The notes under the pieces were generated by a model. That model ran no database searches, was not told the DNA's origin, and was given only the letters and a program-made list of their open reading frames with translations. A DNA stretch of 54,041 nt from Diatrype stigma (Eukaryota > Ascomycota > Sordariomycetes > Xylariales > Diatrypaceae): positions 1 through 54,041 of the forward strand of contig JAKJXP020000167.1 in the NCBI GenBank assembly GCA_022225965.2, in the 5' to 3' direction. The position numbers and the translations under genes were made by a program. Numbering within the stretch: position 1 is the stretch's first letter; the number at the start of each line of letters is the position of its first letter. Positions 1 to 10,755 of this stretch are shown here, one piece after another.

Positions 1-35
<35 letters not shown>

Positions 36-65
36 CCCCAAAAAAAAAAAAAAAAAAAAAAAAAA
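1..65. other. Contig-end homopolymer (33 C, then a 26-A run)
   Basis: Positions 1-33 are all C, followed by AACCCC and 26 consecutive A (40-65). The opposite end of the window is a 112-base G run, that is, the same artefact on the other strand. Two-colour Illumina chemistry reports lack of signal as G, so terminal poly-G/poly-C is best read as a sequencing or assembly artefact and not as genomic DNA. The A-run may be artefact too. The first credible genomic base is around 66. Confidence 0.75.
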
Positions 66-76
66 CAACGCGCAGA

Positions 77-1000
77 ATGTCCAGGGCTGATAAATTCGAT
101 GAGCTCGCCATCGGCAGAACCGACACGAAAAGATACCAGGAATGCGAGGCCGTAGCTAAGACCATTCTCGGGGATGGCTACGCAATTGCGCCGGTAGAGC
201 ATCAAGGCCCGCTGGGCTACACGTTCGTCGGGACGCCCACCGCGCCGAAATACGTCATCTCCTTCCGCTTCGAGGCCGACCGGTTCGACCCGGAGACCCT
301 GCGGCTGGCGAAAGCGATCCACGGCGGTTCTCGCGCCCGATGCGGCCCCTTATGGCTCCCTAAGGGGAGGCTCTAAGCTCCAGTCCCTCGTGGTCTACAA
401 GATGTCGTACTTGCCCGGCCGGGACTTCAGGTCCCTGGCCAGCCAGGAGGCCCAGCTCTCCAAGAAGAGGGCCATCACGAGGCGCACTACGCTGGTCAAG
501 TCTTTGGCAAGACAGGTACTAAAACCTTATTCACGCCATTATTATGCCCGCGTATTCATACAGCGCGCACACATACACGCATACACAGACAACAAACCCC
601 CCACCACCGGCTCTCGGTTTTCACCGACCAACTAACAACCAATATCGACTACCTAACTCCACTGCACGACATCGATAATTGTTGATTTTTTTCATCACAT
701 ATACCACGCCCGCTCCTACCGCAACCCGCAGTCCATAGCACGGGGGCGGCATCGCTACCAGCCGCACAAGCAGCCAAGAAAGCACGCAAGCGCATCGCGC
801 TGGTGCGGCGCTTCCTCCCCGTTCCTGTTCGGGCCACTGGGGGCCAAGGTGCTGGCGCACGGCGACCTGTCGAGCGGCAACGTGCTGCTCGACGACGAGA
901 ACACGTGGGACATCACTAGCATACTGGGGTGGTCGGCCTCGTCGACATCGGCGTCGGTCCAGTCCTTCGCCGTGGATCTGTGGTCGACGTAGAGGAGGCG
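77..1000 (+). pseudogene. Degraded aminoglycoside-phosphotransferase (APH) family gene
   Basis: Pieces of one kinase-like phosphotransferase lie in order but in different frames. The first (77 to about 340) begins MSRADKFDELAIG and ends with LAKAIHG, as in the N-lobe of fungal APH proteins. After a frame break, about 390-515 reads VVYKMSYLPGRDF and then LVKSLARQ before a possible donor (gtacta, 516). From about 770 a third piece contains AHGDLSSGNVLLDDE, the catalytic-loop motif of the family (H-G-D and N), then WDITSILGW and FAVDLW, and it stops near 990. The usual C-terminal part is missing or shifted: an open frame at about 1015-1267 contains KLLFAWFG, which could be its remnant. An intron may explain one of the shifts, but not the break near 340-390 or the early stop. 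The family call is good; pseudogene status is likely, unless poor sequence quality near the contig end caused the shifts. Confidence 0.7.
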
Positions 1001-1267
1001 GGGGATGGGTAGGACCTAGGAGGTGGGGAGGATGAGGAGTCCTCGCCGCCGCCGTACCTGAGGGACAATTCGAAGCTGCTCTTCGCTTGGTTCGGCAATG
1101 GTGATGATGGTAAAGATGGAGATAGAGGTAAAGCTCGGTTGGGCGGTAGAGAAAAGAAAGAACCATGGTATGAGGGTGTCTGGACGTCAACAGAGAGATG
1201 GACAAGGCACAAGAGTATGGATTTATCCGGTGCTGTACTAAATACGTGGGCATATATTAAAATGTGA

Positions 1268-1903
1268 TGTTGTAATGTAATTTCATATACCGGACTGCTA
1301 CATTACGGTAGCCTGTTGTTTGCTCGTCTCCCGCTTGGCGCATCATATACCTAGGACTTATAACTTGCCGATGAATGTCTGAATGTGAGTAGCACGATGG
1401 AGTGACACATCCGTACCCCGCCAGGCATCTAAACCTACCTTTGGCTTCTTCATTGGAAGAGAGAACTTACCAGGCAGCCTTAACTCTACGGTCGATGTCT
1501 TGTTCGCCGTGGGTGCCATTATTGGAACATGTCCTACTCGACTTCGAGATATAGCATTCGGCGTCGACCAATCATATTTCAATTTGGGTAAAAACCCCGA
1601 TACTCACGGGCGACGTTATCGTGGCAGTGTATATGTCCTCGCATCAATAGTCGTCGACATGACTGGCCCCATTATATTAGCAATCGTATCAATGAATTGG
1701 AGCATATTCTGCATGACTAGACAAGTACAAACATATCGGGTTAAGCCGTTATATATGGAGCCAACGTGGTTCAAGATGATCTGGATCAAGTTAGCAGGTA
1801 GTGACATGGCGATAGCTTCATATATGGCCGAATGAGGAAATGTGGGAAATATTGAATAAAAACCCTAGAACTCCAATTGAAAGCAAATGATAACTCCACG
1901 AAA
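1268..1903. other. Intergenic, no gene seen
   Basis: AT-leaning sequence. An open frame on the plus strand at 1500-1835 (111 codons) and antisense frames over the same stretch have no recognisable domain and no gene-like codon use, so none is called. Confidence 0.5.
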
Positions 1904-3043
1904 TTACGGGTATCTACTGTGTGATCGTGACATATGTACAAGGCCCTTAGGTCTACTCCGCGTGGGATCTGGCGATAGCTTCTGCACTCGCCCAAGCTCT
2001 GGACTCCTCCGCCTGGTTGAAACCGCCTGGTTTCCATCGCAACGGTATTTTCGTGATGTTCGTGCGTATTCGTGAAGTACATGCGTGTACAGTGGTGTGG
2101 ATCCATGCTTGCTTGCTGAAGATGATCTCGCGTTCGCGTTGACGTAGGAATCTGAAAAGTCTTCATTCCTTGGTGTTGGGGTATCCGATGCCATGCCATC
2201 CTCCGTCTCCTCAGAATCACCACACGCTGCAGGTGTGGTGAACTCATCGTCAATCTCATCCTTGGATGGGTACTCGGGCAGTGACCGCGTCTCTGAGAAA
2301 TCCGAAATCGACGTAGTCGGAGTGTCCGGCTCGTCGGATTGAGACATGTCGTCATCATGATCATCTTGCGGCAAAGTGCCAGAGAACGCCATGAGATCTG
2401 TCTCGGGCTCCGAGAACGACAAGGTACGAGCCGGCGTCAAAGTGAAGCCATGGTGAGCATCGTCGTCCGTGGGGGAAACAGCAGAAAACTCATCGGAACA
2501 CATTGTCATCGACCTAGGCGAGGGAGGAAAATGGCTTGCCGGGATAGACGACATAGCGATGGGCTCGTGTTTGATTCCGCACTGCGGATCATCGCTGCCA
2601 ATGAACGCAGTGGGGATAGAATCATCCACAGAGTCCTCCGTTGACGTCGAGCTACTGCAATGGTGCCACGGGTGGTCTTCAGGGATATACGACACGAAAT
2701 ATCTCACGAGTGAGTCGAGTGACCTGGTCCGAAATAGCTGGACGGCGTATTGCCATTGCTGGGTCCCGATAAGAGATGGGTTGGAGATGATCTCGAGAGA
2801 AGCGGACTCTAAAGTGCTGTTGAGCTCGCGAATGCGTTGTTCCTTGCGGTCGGCGAGAAGACGATGGAACTCGGGGGTACTAGTAGCGACATTGGAAATC
2901 TCGTAGACATCGTGATGAAAGGCCTCGGCGTCTTGAATCGCCGAGGGGATCGTGTTGTACTGGTCGTGTAGCGTTGTGAAGAGTTCATCTCTCTTCATAC
3001 CAAATTTCCAAGCAGGCCATTGCATACCAGGGTCCTCATCCAT
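1904..3043 (-). CDS. Hypothetical acidic, Ser-rich protein (379 aa)
   Basis: A single open frame of 379 codons starts at the ATG at 3043 (MDEDPGMQWPAWKFGMKRD) and stops at 1904. Function is not recognised. The first 150 residues look like an ordered, mostly helical domain (phrases such as LHDQYNTIPSAIQD, FHRLLADRKEQRI, WQYAVQLFRTRSLDSLVRY). From about 160 the protein becomes low in complexity and acidic, with stretches of D/E/S/T and several SP or TP pairs that could be phosphorylated. The last 60 residues are basic and of doubtful quality, so an intron near the 3' end (about 2100) may give a different C-terminus. I see no signal peptide or membrane span, so it is probably intracellular. It stands alone between the broken APH gene and a 2.6 kb spacer. 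The ordered N-terminus makes it more likely a real gene than a chance frame. Confidence 0.7.
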   Translation of the reverse strand: MDEDPGMQWPAWKFGMKRDELFTTLHDQYNTIPSAIQDAEAFHHDVYEISNVATSTPEFHRLLADRKEQRIRELNSTLESASLEIISNPSLIGTQQWQYAVQLFRTRSLDSLVRYFVSYIPEDHPWHHCSSSTSTEDSVDDSIPTAFIGSDDPQCGIKHEPIAMSSIPASHFPPSPRSMTMCSDEFSAVSPTDDDAHHGFTLTPARTLSFSEPETDLMAFSGTLPQDDHDDDMSQSDEPDTPTTSISDFSETRSLPEYPSKDEIDDEFTTPAACGDSEETEDGMASDTPTPRNEDFSDSYVNANARSSSASKHGSTPLYTHVLHEYARTSRKYRCDGNQAVSTRRRSPELGRVQKLSPDPTRSRPKGLVHMSRSHSRYP

Positions 3044-5621
3044 TCTATTATACCTATGCCCCGATGTGTGCTCGCGCCCTAGGTTCCTCTAAGCGATGAT
3101 AGTGCCTTCACCGTTGCTAACGCCTGTTCCTGAACCGGAGCCTGCGCCTATGTTTATTCCGTTACCTGTCCCGAACGCCTTCGCTGAAAAACATAAAACG
3201 GAAATAGATTGTTGCTGTGTACAAGTGAAAGTAAGTGTGCAGGGAGTAAACGTATTTTTATTCTGAGTGCGGGTATCGTTTCGTTGGGTCTCGTCAGGTG
3301 CTGTTTCGGGTCTAAAAGCCATCTAGACACGATTGATGTGGTGGTGCATCTTGAGGTAGCAAAAACTGGTGAATGAATCTGATCGCTAACGGTTTGGTGA
3401 CTGTAGCGGTACCAGATATTGTCAGGGCCCGGTTTGGGGAGAGCCCAATTTGGGGGAAGATAGTTAGGCTGGATGTATGTATACACGCAGAATATTCAGG
3501 ATGGTCAGATCAATCGTTGCAGGGCTTCAGTTTTGTTCGACTTCGGTGTCTTTTACGAGGGAGATGGGGGAAGGGGCGACGACGATATTCTGTCCTGTAT
3601 GATTCTGTATGAAGGGAAAGGGAGACAGACGACAGATTGACCGGGATTTAGAGCGCTGATGAGAGTTGGGTGGCACTGGGGATACCATTGTCCGCCAAAA
3701 TCTGAATTCAGGCAATAAGGCAACAACTGGCAAGCAGAGCAGGGGTGGCACGGATTGTTGGTGTCACCTTCTCCACTTCTGCGCTCCACTCCTACCCGTC
3801 TGATGCAGCAGCAACCAATCGCATTGGGTCATGACATTTCCATCCGATTTAGATGCACGCCCTGGCGCTAGGCTGCTTCCACACCAGCCCCTCCGAGTGC
3901 AGCCAGTTGACCAATCAATCCATAGGAGGGTTCCACATGCATTTACTTCCATCCCATAACTTTCTACCTAGGTAGGAAGTCACTGTCAGACAATTGAAGA
4001 TGGCCAGACAAGACGGGACACCTCGGGCAATCTGGAATGTACGCATGATGACACACCCTCAGGCCCTCTGTCCCTCTGGCCCTTTGGTTTGCAGTTTGTT
4101 GCACTTGTGTGGCTTCCTACTGTAGGCAGCCATATATGTACAGAGGTGTTCAAACAAACTTCTGTTCCTAGGAAGTTCCAAGTGTTGTCACTATTCTAAC
4201 ACATAACACCCACGAAGTATACATCGCTCAGGTACCTAGCATTCGGGTATGGTACCCAGGCTGTGACATGCAGTAACAACGTCTCCAAGTCATATATAAG
4301 AACATTTTCCGTCGGCTGTTATTACAATTGCCATTCTGACGATTATGGCAGTGTGATCCATCAAGTTGGGCTGACTGAATGGGATCGCATCCAGAATCAA
4401 CTTTGCGAACCTCAAATCCAGGCTGCATAACACGGAGGGTGGGGGAGTGTGCAGACGAATAGCTGGGTGTAAGAGTAGGTAGTTCTCAGCTCTCCAGGCT
4501 CCGTATCGGACCCCTCCATGCCTCAGTGGTTAGTTACCTCCTGCCAATCAGGCGTGTGAGGCAGAAACCCACCCCCCAATCAACTTCCAAAAACAGTCGT
4601 CCACCCGGGTCGATCGATGTGATTCTAGCGAATAACGACGAAGGCTCAGCGGCCGGGCGATGCAGGCAGTGTCAGACCTTGCCGTAATCGTCAGCCAACA
4701 GCTTTTGGCGTCACGGCGGGCGAGCATCACGAGCTTGCGCAAGTTCTCATGAGAGACACAACCGCACCCGCCACTGTCATGCTGGCCCTCAAGCTGCCTA
4801 GGGGTTGCCAGGCTGCCTGCCTACCGCCGGATACTCTGCAGTTTGCGGTCTGCGGTCTGCGGTCTGCCTAGACAGGACAGGTTATATGTTCACTTGGCTC
4901 AGCAGCAGCTTCCTGCACGAAGCCACCGCACACTTGCTACCTTACCTAGGTACCGCTCACTGCAGAGCCACACAGCCACAGAGCCACACAATCTGACGAT
5001 CTTCATACCTAGCAATCTAGGGCTCAATGATCCTCCAGAGGATCGAAGAAAGTCAGGACTCACGTCACTTGACACAGGCCAAACACCCTGAAGCGCCCTC
5101 CTGTTGCTATTGGATCGCAATACACAGTCTCGTGCTTCATCGAGTGGCACTGTAGTAAGACTATACAAACCTCACTTACAGCACCGTCCAGGAAACAGTG
5201 CTCCAGTTCAGCCTCAACTAAAATAGGCACCCGCCCGGGGTTCAAAAGACTTAGGGTTTATCTATGTAGGTCAGCCGTACAAGCGTCGCTTTCTGATCGG
5301 CTCTATGACTCTCTCGTTCTAGGGCTTAGTTTTAGAAGGACAGGTCCCAAGGTCCCAAGGACAGCTCACCAGCACCAGCGCTGCTGTGCCCGTAACATCT
5401 GACGGTATCTCACCTCTCTGCCCATTACAATAATGGCCTCTTCGTAATAACTTCGCAGACTTTCCGCACCTGTTCCAGCGAACCTCATTTCCGTTTTTCT
5501 TTTTTTTTCTTCCTGATTTCACTTCTCCAGCGTTTTATGAGCTATACGTGCATTTCCAAAGCTATCACTGCCATCTACTGTCTAGACCATATACACTTTA
5601 GACACTGTTCCTGATTCCACA
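3044..5621. other. Long intergenic spacer and promoter region
   Basis: No coding signal is convincing on either strand: every open frame is under 115 codons. The spacer contains several copies of the word TACCTAGGTA or close forms (for example 3964-3976, 4230-4238 and 4942-4954). A near-perfect pyrimidine tract at about 5493-5515, some 110 bases before the kinase ATG, is typical of fungal core promoters and probably marks the promoter of the 5622 gene. Confidence 0.5.
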
Positions 5622-7475
5622 ATGACCGCCGAGGTCTACTACCCCTCCGAGGAGAGGACGGAGCCTTTCACGGCCGAGGAGCTCAATTCCAGGCTCCACA
5701 ATTCTGTTCACGTAGAGGATTTTGACGAGGCTCACCATGACACTGTGCCACTGGACGATCTCGTCATCGATGAAGACTACCATCAGCAAGGCATACGGAT
5801 ATTAGTGCGACCATTGACTAGGAGTCGCTCAGTGAGCCCAGGCAATGACAACCTCCAATGGCTGGCATTGCGTGCCGAGGTCGCCGACCCCCAGCGGCCT
5901 AAAACTAGAGTCCTAGCCGTGACTCAGACTTCAAAGGATATCAACTTCTCCATTAGAATACCAGGAGAGAATGCGGAATCCGAGGTCCGTCCGCCCATAT
6001 GGTGCGAACTCTACTACGATCCAGCCAGCGATAGCCTTATTTTATTGAACAAGTCGGATGTTCCCATTACGCTTGCCAGGATATCCCATCCAGGCCCGGG
6101 TGGCGCGAACTTTGATCAAGAGATAGTGCCGGCAAACACCAAGGAGTTGTTGCCGGGTACCTGGCGAATTAGTGTCTCCGGCACCCCGGTTCTTGACTTC
6201 AGAATTCTGGAGAAACGGCCAGTCATTCGCAAGATCCCCGGTGTTAGCCCAGAGTCTTCATTCATCGGCAGTGACGATGTTCTGAATTCATCCATGAAAC
6301 GCTCCCTGTCGCCTAGCAGTGATGGAGGACCCGACGACAATAACAGCAAGAAACTTCGGGTAGATGATCCTCAAGAGAAGAACAAGGATGGCGTCATTAT
6401 CTTCTTAGGACCAAAGGATGAGTCGCTGGTCTTCCCTCTACCCAATGCTGCTAAGACGAAAGAGGTCGCTATCCCCAATGGCCATGCACTCCTGCAGATT
6501 GAAAAGGACGAGACGGCATCCGTGCCTGGTGGGTGTGAAATCGACCAATACCAGTTGACGAAGCGTGATCAAATCGCAACGACTGTCGCCTCCTCCGTCT
6601 TCACTGCAGAGCATTCTAACGTGCAGGACGGCTTGATCACCGTCAAGGTATTGAAAACACGTGCCATCAATTCAGATTCCAGGCCGCCACAGGAGAGCCA
6701 CAAGAACGTTATCCGGCAAGCCGACGTCTGGCTACGAGAGTATCAGAGCCAGGAAGACTTGAAACATGAGTCCATCGTGAAGTTATACGGCGGAGACGCT
6801 CGCTATCTATCGCTCTATATGGAGCACGTCGACGGCAAAGACCTCGCCGCTCGCGGCGTCTGGCGCGACGCCCTCAACGACACATTTCGCGGCGACCGCA
6901 CGGACGCCATCCGGATCCTCCGGGACATCGCCGGCGCGCTGAACTATGTGCACCAGAAGAAAAGGATTCACAATGACATCAAGCCGGCCAACATCCTATA
7001 CTCGCGGAACCGTGGCGCTGTCCTCTGCGACTTTGGCCTGTCGACCCGTACCGTAGATGCGGGCTCGAATGGGGGCACGCCATATTATATACCCCCGGAA
7101 TATATCGGTGCTAAGCTACGCGGCGCCGCCTCGGACGTCTGGGCGCTCGGCGTCACCATGCTGTACGTCCTGCGAAAGATCACATTCCCCGATGCACGCG
7201 GGCGCAAGGATCACCCCAAGCAGCTGTACTGGATGATCGCGGATCTGAACAAGAACCCAAAGCAACATCACCATCCCCCGAATCGGGGGCCCACATCGGC
7301 CATCACGCAGATGCAACAGTGGCTAGGCGAAGTCAACGATGCCAAGGCCCGCCTAAACCCCCGCGACAAGCTCGAGTTCCTCGTTTCACAGATGCTGGTC
7401 CCCCACCCCCAACAGCGGATCACCATGGCTAAGGTCATGAGCGAGCTCTTCCCTGATGGTACGGCCAAGAAGTGA
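5622..7475 (+). CDS. Protein kinase domain protein with unique N-terminal half (617 aa)
   Basis: One uninterrupted frame of 617 codons. Residues from about 310 to 610 form a Ser/Thr-type kinase fold: the beta-3 lysine is in ITVKVLKTRA (K342), the catalytic loop is HNDIKPANIL (H450, N451, D452), the magnesium motif is DFG (470-472) and the activation segment ends in PPE (491-493) instead of APE, followed by SDVWALGVTMLYVL. All catalytic residues (K, D, N, D) are present, so it should be active, but Arg of HRD is Asn, making it a non-RD kinase. No glycine-rich loop of usual form is evident near 315-330. Residues 1-230 hold a beta-rich region (WCELYYDPASDSLILLN, ELLPGTWRISVSGTPVLDFRIL) that could be FHA-like or another beta-sandwich; this is a guess. 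A short basic stretch (KKLR) follows a Ser/Pro-rich linker near 230-245. There is no signal peptide. The upstream pyrimidine tract supports this ATG. Confidence 0.85.
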   Translation: MTAEVYYPSEERTEPFTAEELNSRLHNSVHVEDFDEAHHDTVPLDDLVIDEDYHQQGIRILVRPLTRSRSVSPGNDNLQWLALRAEVADPQRPKTRVLAVTQTSKDINFSIRIPGENAESEVRPPIWCELYYDPASDSLILLNKSDVPITLARISHPGPGGANFDQEIVPANTKELLPGTWRISVSGTPVLDFRILEKRPVIRKIPGVSPESSFIGSDDVLNSSMKRSLSPSSDGGPDDNNSKKLRVDDPQEKNKDGVIIFLGPKDESLVFPLPNAAKTKEVAIPNGHALLQIEKDETASVPGGCEIDQYQLTKRDQIATTVASSVFTAEHSNVQDGLITVKVLKTRAINSDSRPPQESHKNVIRQADVWLREYQSQEDLKHESIVKLYGGDARYLSLYMEHVDGKDLAARGVWRDALNDTFRGDRTDAIRILRDIAGALNYVHQKKRIHNDIKPANILYSRNRGAVLCDFGLSTRTVDAGSNGGTPYYIPPEYIGAKLRGAASDVWALGVTMLYVLRKITFPDARGRKDHPKQLYWMIADLNKNPKQHHHPPNRGPTSAITQMQQWLGEVNDAKARLNPRDKLEFLVSQMLVPHPQQRITMAKVMSELFPDGTAKK

Positions 7476-9366
7476 ATGGAACTACCTCTGCGTGGATAGT
7501 TAGCATGCGATTTTCTTACTGGGCGCGCCAATCCGCCTTCACGACGACGATTATGGCAAAAACGATGACGATGCTTTCAATAGATACCCCGATGACGATA
7601 GGCACTTAAGCTGAGTCCTATATCGCTGCATTTCACCTTTTGGTCGGAGGATACATAGCCACCATGCGCACAATACATATATATGAGGAGTGTCACGAAT
7701 CCTGACTCGTCCCGTACCTATTGCGCTGGGGGTAAGGTTGGCGTATAGTGCAACGATGTGTCCGCATCGGGGACGCACATTCACCAAACTTAAGCACTTC
7801 CTAAAGAGATGTGTCTGATTTCCCAGACACATGTGATGGACCACTCTTGCTATATATCAATTGTGAGTGGAAACATCAATTTTTCCAAAGCAATCAATCA
7901 TCTCGGAGTTTTGAAGCCTCACACGATGGACGCTATTCCGTTTGACTAACAATCATGACAGTCCTAGGCTCATTTCACACAAGGATTCCGCATTTCGCAT
8001 TAACTTGTTTGTGGCTTGCCGATTACCTCCTGCTTCATCTCACGAAGATGTGCACTCATTACATCCCCAGGCTGGTGTCAGAGGCGACAGCCATTCCCAC
8101 CGGATCGGCGGAGGGCAGCTAATGGCTATTGTGTTTACAAAGTATCAGGGAGGATGGCGTTTCGGGTGTCAGCGTCAGATGAACACATTTGCTGCAGACT
8201 CAGGCACACCTTGGTGCCTTCGGACTAGACTAGGTAGTCACATGTTTTATTTATGGCAAGCCTTAGAGAAGAGGGACGGGTATAAATCATGTTATACAGC
8301 CTCTGAGAGTCTAGGGGGCATGTCCTGCGTGCCGAGAAAAAGCTAAATCTATAGCACATACCCTAGGAGACTCACTGTGTTCAATAGACCGTTGCTCGAG
8401 TACCAAGTACCATCCGGTTTTAGCGAGACCGTTAGAAGTCAAACGATTAGTCGAATTATAAAGTTAACAGTTCAAACAAAACCTTCAGTTCTAGCTACCT
8501 ACTCCCACCGTTAAGTAGCCCGACGCCCAACCATTGCCAAGAGTATTATGAAGCGGAGAGCTCCGGCTACAGAACAGCAGACTGCCCCCACCGCCATCCC
8601 TCTGAATTCCTGGCCCGAGTTATCCTGGCTGGGTGTCTGGTACTGGTCTTCTTCCGAGTACCTTGCATAATCGTGTCTGCTGCCGATTCTGTGATTTTCT
8701 CAATCTCGTTCTCGTATATAAGTATATGTTATTAGAATACACGGCATAGCGTAAATGAATGAATGTAAAGCTACTACATTAGGGGGACTGGTGCAATAGA
8801 TTAAGTTGTTCACACCTTTGGCCTCCGTACAAGGGTTCTTCTTCATTGACACGACTTCGTCGCCGGCGGTGATCTAGAAGTTGGTGAACTTACGATTTTT
8901 ACTTGTCTTTAGTCGGCGGTTCAACTGTTGTAGGTGCAGTTATACCAGTTGGAATCTACAGCTGATAAAGGATCAACTTCACTGGCATTCACTTAACCAA
9001 GGTCATCACCGAGGGTTTTTATGAATTTGATTTTAGTGACTGACAAACGAACAGATCTAGGAAATGGGCAAATCTGAGAAATGCCTAGAATGAAGCCATG
9101 GTCCAAAAACCACGTGTAAAGCCCTCCCTCCGACCTTTCCCTCACCTCGGACAACCAACCGCTGTGTAACAATGCGGGAAGTCCAAATGCTGGGTAATGA
9201 TGCTCTCATGCAAGCAAGTGTCCAAGTGACCAATAATGAAACCAGAAACCACTATGCCGCTGCGCGTGGACCTATGAAAGGCACGCAATGAATAATCATA
9301 TACCACACTCCTCCTCTCCTCTCATGTTCCCCTTCTCTCCTCCCCTCCTCACTGCACAGTCAGTGA
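7476..9366. other. Intergenic spacer, no gene seen
   Basis: AT-rich. The longest frame (7942-8346, +, 134 codons) has erratic composition and no recognisable domain, and it lies in sequence that is not GC-enriched like the true genes here. A C/T-rich stretch at about 9308-9354 lies just downstream of the 9367-10755 gene and may belong to its 3' untranslated or terminator region. Confidence 0.5.
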
Positions 9367-10755
9367 CTAGTATTCCTGAGGCACAGGTGGCAGGTAGTAT
9401 GCCTGAGCGGCCATCAACGGCGCGCCTCCGTGGGGAGGAGCAGTCTGGCGCTGGCGATGGCGCTGGCGCTGGCGCTTCCGCGAGGGCGCGAGCGCAGCCG
9501 AGGGGGCGGGCGCGGGCGCGGGCGCGGGCGCAAGCTGAGGCCCGAACCCGGGCTCAAACCCAAGCGCAGGCACAGACCCGAACCCGAAGTCCAAGTTAGA
9601 CCCCATCCCGAAGCCAGGCTGAAAGCCGGGCCCGGACCCGAACCCGGACCCGGATCCGGACGGGGATGAGAGCGGCTCCAAGGCAGCAGTAGCAGCAGCT
9701 TCGGCAGCAGCTTCGGCGGCGGCGGCGGCAGCGGCGCGCTGCGCCTTCCTCTCCGCCCTGCCTCTTGCGTTGAGAGCCTTCCGCAACAGGGCCCCGCGCA
9801 CGAGGTCCCGCTCGATCTCGTCTCTGACGAAGTCGCCGGTCGGCCTCCAGTCGACCTGCAACATCTCGGCCAGCGTCTTGGGCTTGTTGCTGGTGCGCGG
9901 CAGGATCTCGGGGTCGCGCCCGTTATAGTAGTGCAGCTGGTCGTAGTCCGCGTCAGACACATGGCCGTATTGTCGTTCCCCGTATATGGTGTAGTACCCG
10001 CGCTTGATGTTTTGGCCCGGTTCGGCCGGCGGCAGTGTTACGTAGTGCCCAAGGGTCTTTGACATGACAATCCGTGACAAGTCGATGAGCGGCTTGGGCT
10101 GCTCCGGCGCCGGGATGTAGGGCCCTTGGGTTGGCAGTGTGTTCTGCTGGGACATATCCGGGGACATGTATGATCCTCCGCACGAGAGTGGCTCTGAAAA
10201 GTAATTTGCCATTGGTTCTTGTGCCATGGAGTGACGCTGTTGTGGTGGCCACATGGGCGCATTGGTAGATCCCTGGAACACATCATAGCCGAGGGGTGGT
10301 CCAGACATGAACATATTATACTGGTAGTTGGGCACCAGTGTCGCAGCAGGGCCATATGCTTGCTGTTGTTGCATCTGTTGGTGGGCAGACACCTGTGCCA
10401 TATTGAAACCGGCAGGCTGCTGCTGCTGCTGCATGGGTGAAAGCTGCATGGATGAAGGGGACATCTGGAAAACAGGAGGGGGTTGCTGGCCCTCAAGGGG
10501 GGCTTGCTGGGCCAAACTCAAAGTGGCACCCAGCGGGGGTAACATCGTGCCAAATGGCGTAAATTCATTGACGCCAAGGTCAAGTTCGTCCAGGTACCTG
10601 TCAGACCAGCCAGACCTGCGAAGTTGCTGGGATGTATTTGAGCCAGAAACTTGTTGGGACATGAACATGCCGTCGGGCCCCTGTGGTTCACCCATGTTGG
10701 CTGAAGGTTGCTGAGACCCTTGATGAGACCCCTGGCCAGACCCAAAAGCATCCAT
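9367..10755 (-). CDS. Gln/Pro/Ala-rich hypothetical protein (462 aa)
   Basis: The ATG at 10755 (MDAFGSGQGSHQG) opens a 462-codon frame with strong compositional bias. Residues 1-230 are rich in Q, P, M and S with glutamine runs, like activation or low-complexity regions of fungal transcription regulators. A better ordered core spans about 225-330 (IDLSRIVMSKTLGHYVTL, RGYYTIYGERQYGHVSDADYDQL, KTLAEMLQVDWRPTGDFVRDEIERDLVRG). After it come an alanine-rich helix, a repeated G-S-G-F/P-G-F tract, an Ala-Pro repeat and a basic cluster SRKRQRQRHRQRQ that could act as nuclear localisation signal or nucleic-acid contact. No DNA-binding domain is recognised. The GC-rich 3' part gives long antisense frames that I consider shadows. 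I infer a nuclear or RNA-associated protein, but the sequence does not prove it. Confidence 0.7.
   Translation of the reverse strand: MDAFGSGQGSHQGSQQPSANMGEPQGPDGMFMSQQVSGSNTSQQLRRSGWSDRYLDELDLGVNEFTPFGTMLPPLGATLSLAQQAPLEGQQPPPVFQMSPSSMQLSPMQQQQQPAGFNMAQVSAHQQMQQQQAYGPAATLVPNYQYNMFMSGPPLGYDVFQGSTNAPMWPPQQRHSMAQEPMANYFSEPLSCGGSYMSPDMSQQNTLPTQGPYIPAPEQPKPLIDLSRIVMSKTLGHYVTLPPAEPGQNIKRGYYTIYGERQYGHVSDADYDQLHYYNGRDPEILPRTSNKPKTLAEMLQVDWRPTGDFVRDEIERDLVRGALLRKALNARGRAERKAQRAAAAAAAEAAAEAAATAALEPLSSPSGSGSGFGSGPGFQPGFGMGSNLDFGFGSVPALGFEPGFGPQLAPAPAPAPAPSAALAPSRKRQRQRHRQRQTAPPHGGAPLMAAQAYYLPPVPQEY

Noticed and set aside
1500..1835. 111-codon plus-strand frame
   Set aside because: No domain, no coding bias, AT-rich context, and competing frames on the other strand.
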